Below are positions 6,868 to 11,005 of a stretch of DNA of 11,005 nt, one piece after another. The stretch's first letter is position 1, and every line of letters starts with the position of its first letter. This DNA comes from Gallionellaceae bacterium (GTDB taxonomy: Bacteria > Pseudomonadota > Gammaproteobacteria > Burkholderiales > Gallionellaceae): NCBI GenBank assembly GCA_031277195.1, contig JAITMU010000201.1, forward strand, positions 1 to 11,005. The letters are read 5' to 3'. The notes beneath the pieces were generated by a model, which searched no databases, was not told the DNA's origin, and worked only from the letters and a program-made list of their open reading frames with translations. The position numbers and the translations under genes were made by a program.

Positions 6868-9303
6868 TCATCTGCATATATCCGAACAACGGATTAGGCA
6901 GTTGTTACGATTTGAGCCGCCAAAACCTTCGCACTGTGCCGCACAGGTTTTATAAGCCGTATCTGTTGCCTGACACCTATCCATTTCCTCCGCGTAATCC
7001 GATTTGCGATCACGAGACCCGACACGAACCCGATAATCCCACGAGGTATGAAATGCGTCCGAACTCCGGCTTCCACCTGTCAGTCCCTGTTCCAGCCGCT
7101 TCATCTTGCCGAGTAATGCCTTATTCGCCTGACAGGAATAGTTGTCATAAAATTCCTCCACCTCGGTTGCCCCAGTAAACCAGCGACCAATATTAAAGAG
7201 CTGCTCACCGTAGGCTAGCTTCCTTCTTTCGGTTGTCTGCCCCATGGATTTACAACTGGCATTTTCGGCAAAAGAAACGGAATAGCCTTCGGAATAAGAA
7301 ATTTTCATTGAAAATTGGCTTTGATCCGTGCTTGCCTGGCCTATCTCCACGCTCGGTTTGAAATTTTTCAGGACAGTCCGATACTCAATAGAGTCCAGAA
7401 AGTTATCCACCGTCAGATTTTTCCCAAACCCTGGCACTGCTATCGCTTCCGTGATGCTTATTGTCACCGATGGATCAACTTTCCGCGCAGTCTCCAGCCA
7501 GCCAGGAATATCCTGCACGCTTTTCACATTGGCAAGAAAAGCGTGGTTTTCAACAATCACCCAAGTAGCCGCCATGGATGGATACTGTATTTGAACAACC
7601 GGCACTCTCTTTCCTGACTCCAAATCCTGCTTGAATTTTTCGGCCTGTTCCAACGAGACAGGAATGCTGATTGTCTGGGTCATGCTGGAGTTCATGTTCA
7701 AACCGCTGCCTACACCCTTCAACAGCGCCGAAAATGCCTGCTCATCCGCATCGTAACGGATGCTGCTTATTCTCAAATTACCCAGTTGGGTTGGCCTTAA
7801 CGTCTCCCAAGCCTGAGCCAGTTTATCCTGGTAATACTTCGAATCAGCCTGTTTTGCTTCGACTTCCCTGACGCGCTGCTCATGCTGACTGAGTGCCTGT
7901 TCGTAGCTTTTCATCGCTTGCTGATAGGCTTTTTCCGCATCCGCTTCGGCTTCGTTTTGCAGTTTTTGCCGTCTGGCCTCGTAAGCTGCCGTCGTTTCAA
8001 ATTCCCCTTTGGTGGTCGCCTCCGGCTTGGCGACGAAATTAGCACGGGAAGGCGCAACAGGCGCGGGAGGAATACAGGAAATATCTGCCTGTGCCTGTTG
8101 GGCGACAGCGGCTGTTAATGATTCTCCGATTGCCGATATTGATGCATCAGGCTCAAGCGGCTGGGCTGCTGCTGATGCTGATGACGAAGATACGAAAACC
8201 GCACTGTCGCTCCAGATCAGCGTTGCCGGAGGAATTTTCCCTACAAATTTTTGCAGATCAGCCTGTTGCGGGGCGCATGACTGCACAGCAGCGATGCCGG
8301 TTTTCTGACCTGATTGCACATTGGTTGTGGCAAGCCTTTTTCTGCTGCGTTTCCAGTCGGCGACCGCCTGATCCGGGCTGATGCGCGCCACTGACATGGT
8401 GCGCCACGTTCCATCCGGATTGCGCACAGATCGCAATTGGTAATAACCTGCATACCTGAAGTGCCAAATATCAGGACTGCCCGCGGACAAACCGCTGAAA
8501 TACGAAAACCAGCCAGAATTTTCGTTTGGAAACACGACTTCTTTTTTCCATTTTCCGTCAGTCTCCAAGCGATATGCGTATCCGACCATCGCGTAATCAC
8601 GGCTTGGATTTTTCCCGCTCAGAAATACAGTTACTACCTTGCTTTCCGGATCAATAAACAAGATGGGCTGCATGGCAATCGGATTGAAATTAGGCGAGTT
8701 ATATATGTCGATGCTATATATGTCCGACTCAATAACCTGCGAATATACGGTTCCATTTTCGATACGTTCGGCCGTATAGATCGTCCGATAAAAAACTACG
8801 CCATCAGCATTCTGCCTAGTGTCATTCTTGTTCTGTTCGCGTAAAAGCCTGACCTGTACGCCGCCTTGCATATCTTCTGCAACAACCTGAACAGTACCGG
8901 CAGCGCCTACAGCCGCCGAGTTGCTCACCAATTCAACACGGAACGACCCGCTCTGATTTCTGAACATCCATGTGCCGCTCATGGATTGGCCGGTCAGCGA
9001 TACCCGATAAGCAGTCGGTATTGCCACACCATTCCCTTGTATCAACTCATATTCGGTAAAGACAATTTCACTTCCCCTGACGGTTCCCTTGAATCTGGTT
9101 TTACTGTTTCCCAGTGTCGGCCAATGCAATGTGCCGCTGATTTGGTCGCTGTTTCTTTCAAGAACCTGCATGGTCACAGGCCAAACGGCTCCAGGCCCTG
9201 TACCCTCGCCTTTCCACTCCGTTTGACTGGCTACCAGATCATCTGAAAACGCAGGCAACGCCACGCCCAGCAGCAAACACGCGAAAACGAGTTTTTTCAT
9301 CAT
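6868..9303 (-). CDS. Large exported protein of unknown function, coiled coil and Cys-rich tail
   Basis: I do not recognise this 811-residue protein. Residues 1 to about 20 are a Sec signal peptide (MMKKLVFACLLLGVALPAFS, then DD), so it should act in the periplasm or outside. Residues about 25-125 read as an antiparallel beta-domain with repeated W/G patterns (TEWKGEGTG, ISGTLHWP, MSGTWMF). Residues about 165-320 are rich in Tyr/Trp and strands. A Ser/Ala/Pro-rich stretch spans about 371-420. KGEFETTAAYEARR (432-445) leads into a charged coiled coil to about 500, followed by a beta-rich region. All ten cysteines of the mature protein lie after residue 340; six form C-x9-C-x3-C-x10-C-x3-C-x3-C at 777-810, suggesting disulphides. 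The start at 9303 was preferred to 9354 because AAGGGG lies 7 bases upstream and the signal peptide begins there. The gene looks clearly less GC-rich than its neighbours, suggesting acquisition. It stands alone, divergent from earP. Confidence 0.85.
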   Translation of the reverse strand: MMKKLVFACLLLGVALPAFSDDLVASQTEWKGEGTGPGAVWPVTMQVLERNSDQISGTLHWPTLGNSKTRFKGTVRGSEIVFTEYELIQGNGVAIPTAYRVSLTGQSMSGTWMFRNQSGSFRVELVSNSAAVGAAGTVQVVAEDMQGGVQVRLLREQNKNDTRQNADGVVFYRTIYTAERIENGTVYSQVIESDIYSIDIYNSPNFNPIAMQPILFIDPESKVVTVFLSGKNPSRDYAMVGYAYRLETDGKWKKEVVFPNENSGWFSYFSGLSAGSPDIWHFRYAGYYQLRSVRNPDGTWRTMSVARISPDQAVADWKRSRKRLATTNVQSGQKTGIAAVQSCAPQQADLQKFVGKIPPATLIWSDSAVFVSSSSASAAAQPLEPDASISAIGESLTAAVAQQAQADISCIPPAPVAPSRANFVAKPEATTKGEFETTAAYEARRQKLQNEAEADAEKAYQQAMKSYEQALSQHEQRVREVEAKQADSKYYQDKLAQAWETLRPTQLGNLRISSIRYDADEQAFSALLKGVGSGLNMNSSMTQTISIPVSLEQAEKFKQDLESGKRVPVVQIQYPSMAATWVIVENHAFLANVKSVQDIPGWLETARKVDPSVTISITEAIAVPGFGKNLTVDNFLDSIEYRTVLKNFKPSVEIGQASTDQSQFSMKISYSEGYSVSFAENASCKSMGQTTERRKLAYGEQLFNIGRWFTGATEVEEFYDNYSCQANKALLGKMKRLEQGLTGGSRSSDAFHTSWDYRVRVGSRDRKSDYAEEMDRCQATDTAYKTCAAQCEGFGGSNRNNCLIRCSDICR

Positions 9304-9433
9304 GTGGAAACCCCTTGACCAGGAAAATTTGCGAACAGATATTTGGCAACGCAAAGGCTGCTTATTATTGCGTTCATTCTATATCAGTTATGCTACAAAA
9401 CCAGCGCGCTCCCCGACCCAATAAAATCCTGCC
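9304..9433. promoter_or_regulatory. Divergent intergenic region between the exported-protein gene and earP
   Basis: These 130 AT-rich bases must hold the promoters of both divergent genes. Toward earP, TTGGCA (9343-9348) is five of six for a -35 box and is followed after 17 bases by the weaker TATTGC (9366-9371). On the minus strand no convincing box pair was found. The ribosome binding site of the minus-strand gene (AAGGGG on the minus strand, 9311-9316) is clear; earP has none that is obvious. Confidence 0.25.
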
Positions 9434-10636
9434 ATGACAAAACCCTCCTGCGACATTTTTTGCGCCGTCGTCGATAACTACGGCGACATCGGCGTGTGCT
9501 GGCGGCTGGCGCGGCAACTGGCGCAGGAACACGGTTGCGCTGTGCGGCTGTGGGTGGACGATCTGGCGAGCTTTGCGCGACTGTGCCCTGAGGTCGATGC
9601 GCGGCTTGATTCGCAGCATGATTGCGGCGTGGAAGTTCGTCATTGGCGCAAACCTTTTGCGGAAACCGCGCCCGCGCAATTCGTGATCGAAGCCTTCGCC
9701 TGCACGCTGCCGCCGGAATATCTCGCGGCGATGGCGCGGCTTCCGCAGCCGCCGGTGTGGGTGAATCTGGAATATCTCAGCGCGGAAGATTGGGTGGAGG
9801 GCTGCCACAAATTGCCATCGCCGCATCCTTCATTGCCGTTGGTGAAATATTTTTTCTTTCCGGGCTTCACTGAAAAAACCGGCGGGCTGTTGCTGGAGAA
9901 TGACTTGTTCGCGCGACGCGATGCCTTCCAAAGCTCTCCCCTCTCCCTTGATGGGAGAGGGGCGGGGGAGAGGGTGCAGGATGTTATGCCGCAGCCGCCC
10001 CCTCTCCCCAACCCCTCCCCCGCCAGGGGGGAGGGGCTTTGTGCGGACGAAACGCGCATCTCGCTGTTCTGCTACAAAAACCCCGCGCTGACTGACTTGC
10101 TGCACATCTGGGCGCAAGCCGCTGCACCGGTGCGCTGCCTGATGCCGGAAGGCCGCGCATTGCCGCAGGCGGCGGCGTTCTTCGGCAAAACGCACGCAGC
10201 GGCGAGCGATGTTTTGCAGCGCGGCAATCTCACGCTGCACGTGCTGCCCTTCGTCGAACAAGACCGCTACGACGAATTGCTCTGGGACTGCGACATCAAT
10301 TTCGTGCGCGGCGAAGATTCTTTCGTGCGCGCGCAATGGGCGGCGCAGCCTTTCGTCTGGCACATCTACCCGCAACACGATGGCGTCCATCTGCAAAAAC
10401 TGCGCGCCTTCATGGAAAAATTCTGCGACGGCCTCGCAACGGAAGCTGCGCGGGCGCTGACCGCGTTGTGGGAGGGCTGGAATGGCGGGCGGATCAGCGG
10501 CGAGATGTGGGATGATTTTTTCGCTTGCCGAGATGTGTTGCGGCGGCATGGAATGGCTTGGGCAGAGCGACAGGCGGGCAATTCGCTAGCCTTGAATCTA
10601 TTGAATTTTTACCGACAAAGTGCGCCCAAGCCGTAG
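9434..10636 (+). CDS. earP: EF-P arginine rhamnosyltransferase EarP with an in-frame repeat insertion
   Basis: A 400-residue GT-B glycosyltransferase that transfers rhamnose from dTDP-L-rhamnose to a conserved arginine of elongation factor P, activating EF-P to rescue ribosomes stalled on polyproline. Recognised by the N-terminal DIFCAVVDNYGDIGVCWRLA with the conserved aspartates D14 and D18, IEAFAC (85-90), VWVNLEYLSAEDW (108-120) and the C-domain motif NFVRGEDSFVRAQWA, whose E294 corresponds to the catalytic glutamate reported near position 273 in characterised EarP proteins. Homologues have about 375-385 residues; the excess is explained by residues about 167-203 (PLSLDGRGAGER...PNPSPARGEG), which are encoded by a double-hairpin repeat between the two domains. 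The frame and all key residues are kept, so the enzyme is probably active. The stop codon lies within a palindrome. The partner gene efp, often adjacent in other genomes, is not on either side here. Confidence 0.93.
   Translation: MTKPSCDIFCAVVDNYGDIGVCWRLARQLAQEHGCAVRLWVDDLASFARLCPEVDARLDSQHDCGVEVRHWRKPFAETAPAQFVIEAFACTLPPEYLAAMARLPQPPVWVNLEYLSAEDWVEGCHKLPSPHPSLPLVKYFFFPGFTEKTGGLLLENDLFARRDAFQSSPLSLDGRGAGERVQDVMPQPPPLPNPSPARGEGLCADETRISLFCYKNPALTDLLHIWAQAAAPVRCLMPEGRALPQAAAFFGKTHAAASDVLQRGNLTLHVLPFVEQDRYDELLWDCDINFVRGEDSFVRAQWAAQPFVWHIYPQHDGVHLQKLRAFMEKFCDGLATEAARALTALWEGWNGGRISGEMWDDFFACRDVLRRHGMAWAERQAGNSLALNLLNFYRQSAPKP
9933..10040. repeat. GC-rich double-hairpin repeat inside earP
   Basis: Two perfect 10-bp stems with 5-base loops are present: CCCCTCTCCC (9938-9947) with GGGAGAGGGG (9953-9962), and CCCCTCCCCC (10012-10021) with GGGGGAGGGG (10027-10036). 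The inner segments GGGGGAGAGGG (about 9964-9974) and CCCTCTCCCC (about 10000-10009) can also pair, so the whole 108 bases can fold as a cruciform. This CCCTCTCCC...GGGAGAGGG type is common between genes in many proteobacteria. Here it sits inside a coding frame, its length is about a multiple of three and it brings no stop codon in that frame. Exact ends are uncertain by several bases. Confidence 0.85.
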
Positions 10637-10658
10637 GGCGGGGCTTGCCCCGCCCTAC
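10633..10658. repeat. 26-bp palindrome overlapping the earP stop codon
   Basis: GTAGGGCGGGGC (10633-10644) is the exact reverse complement of GCCCCGCCCTAC (10647-10658), leaving two unpaired bases. The TAG stop codon of earP (10634-10636) is part of the left arm. It resembles widespread GTAGGGCGGG...CCCGCCCTAC intergenic repeats. It could cap the earP transcript as a 3' stem, but no T-run follows, so it is not a standard intrinsic terminator. Confidence 0.8.
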
Positions 10659-10672
10659 ATCCCGCCCCACCT

Positions 10673-10797
10673 CGTCATTCCAGCGCAAGCTGGAATCCAG
10701 CGGAAATAACAATCCGCGCAGCGGACAAAACCCTGTTGTCCGGCTACGCCGGAGTATTTGATAAATGCGCTGGATTCCAGCGTTCGCTGGAATGACG
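10673..10797. repeat. 125-bp element with 30-bp near-perfect inverted repeats
   Basis: Positions 10673-10702 and 10768-10797 are inverted copies over 30 bases with two mismatches in the central loop. Each arm is itself a palindrome (ATTCCAGC-N4-GCTGGAAT) and the element ends in CGTCATTCC/GGAATGACG, like the element at 4776-4889. The core contains further small stems, including CGGACAA...TTGTCCG and CCGGCTACGCCGG. A partial third copy of the arm end, GCTGGAATGACG, follows at 10804-10815. No gene is seen in it. The size and terminal repeats suit a non-autonomous, MITE- or NIME-like repeat. Confidence 0.85.
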
Positions 10798-10822
10798 GCA
10801 GAGGCTGGAATGACGAGCGGTC

Positions 10823-10893
10823 GTAGGCTGGGATAAAATCCCGGCATCGCCATTCCCGTAATCTGTTCACGCTGGGATTTCATCCCAGCCTGC
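10823..10893. repeat. Paired GGCTGGGAT hairpins upstream of the ArsC-like gene
   Basis: The 23-base segments 10823-10845 and 10871-10893 are inverted copies with three mismatches, and each also folds on itself; the right one has a perfect 8-bp stem GCTGGGAT/ATCCCAGC with a 3-base loop (10871-10889). This is a different repeat family from the CGTCATTCC elements next to it. The right hairpin ends 17 bases before the ATG at 10907, so the promoter of that gene must lie within or before the repeats. Together with the two preceding entries it means that the 270-base gap 10637-10906 is nearly all repeat. Confidence 0.7.
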
Positions 10894-10906
10894 GATTTCT
10901 ATTCAC

Positions 10907-11005
10907 ATGAAACTCTACGGCATTCCCAACTGCGACACGGTGAAAAAAGCGCGCACTTTTCTCGCGGCGCATAACATCGCTTATGAATTTCACGATTTCA
11001 AAAAG
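10907..11005 (+). CDS. ArsC/YffB-type thioredoxin-fold reductase (5' part only)
   Basis: Only the first 33 codons are in the window. MKLYGIPNCDTVKKARTFL is the typical start of the ArsC/Spx/YffB family: a first beta strand followed by a single active-site cysteine (C9) at the start of helix 1, with the NCDTVKKA pattern characteristic of the YffB-like branch rather than of true arsenate reductases. The following strand (YEFHDFKK) matches the family's HDFKK/YDYKK pattern. In E. coli and many betaproteobacteria a gene of this type precedes dapE or other lysine-biosynthesis genes; what follows here is outside the window. No clear Shine-Dalgarno sequence is seen before the ATG. The biochemical role of YffB-like proteins is poorly settled, and arsenic resistance should not be assumed. 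Confidence 0.8.
   Translation, partial: MKLYGIPNCDTVKKARTFLAAHNIAYEFHDFKK

Noticed and set aside
9830..10549. 239-codon minus-strand frame across earP and its internal repeat
   Set aside because: Shadow of earP; low-complexity Arg/Gln/His-rich product, and part of it is just the palindromic repeat read backwards.
10655..10883. Short overlapping minus-strand frames downstream of earP
   Set aside because: They consist of repeat sequence (CGTCATTCC-type arms), which is open in several frames; no ribosome binding site or domain.
10673..10893. CRISPR array
   Set aside because: Repeat units are inverted rather than direct, differ between families and lack regular spacers; no cas gene is present.
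10907..11005. Arsenate reductase gene arsC
   Set aside because: The NCDTVKKA pattern fits YffB-like proteins of the ArsC family; only 33 residues are visible and there is no ars operon context.

Overview
The window looks like a chromosomal segment of a betaproteobacterium. It carries the conserved lepA-lepB-rnc-era-recO translation/secretion/RNA-processing cluster, an EF-P arginine rhamnosyltransferase gene (earP), and intergenic palindromes of the CGTCATTCC...GGAATGACG type that resemble repeats known from Neisseria and relatives. Most genes look GC-rich (about 60 % by eye). The order level (perhaps Nitrosomonadales or Rhodocyclales) is a guess.

Layout. Positions 1-730 (minus) hold the 5' part of an exported metallo-beta-lactamase-fold hydrolase cut by the window edge. 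Positions 789-1554 (minus) hold a toxin-antitoxin pair: a ribbon-helix-helix antitoxin followed one base later by a PIN-domain ribonuclease, with a good sigma70-type promoter (1586-1614) overlaid by an operator-like palindrome. Positions 1659-6687 (minus) are lepA, lepB, rnc, era and recO. From lepB to recO the genes overlap or nearly touch, so they are almost certainly co-transcribed. The lepA-lepB gap is occupied by a 114-bp element with 33-bp perfect inverted repeats. Positions 6868-9303 (minus) encode an 811-residue exported protein of unknown function, visibly more AT-rich than its neighbours, with a coiled coil and a cysteine-rich C-terminus. Divergent from it, earP (9434-10636, plus) carries a GC-rich double-hairpin repeat in frame, adding about 36 residues between its two domains, and its stop codon lies inside another palindrome. 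Positions 10637-10906 are almost entirely palindromic repeats. At 10907 an ArsC/YffB-type thioredoxin-fold gene begins and runs off the window.

How the genes work together. LepA (EF4), RNase III and Era all act on ribosomes or ribosomal RNA; LepB processes exported proteins (two exported proteins are encoded nearby); RecO is a recombination-repair mediator. EarP modifies EF-P, which relieves polyproline stalling. The toxin-antitoxin pair sits where pdxJ often follows recO in related genomes. The strongest candidates for something undescribed are the 811-residue exported protein, the repeat domesticated inside earP, and the family of paired palindromic elements seen at two places. No RNA gene, CRISPR array, transposase or phage gene was recognised.
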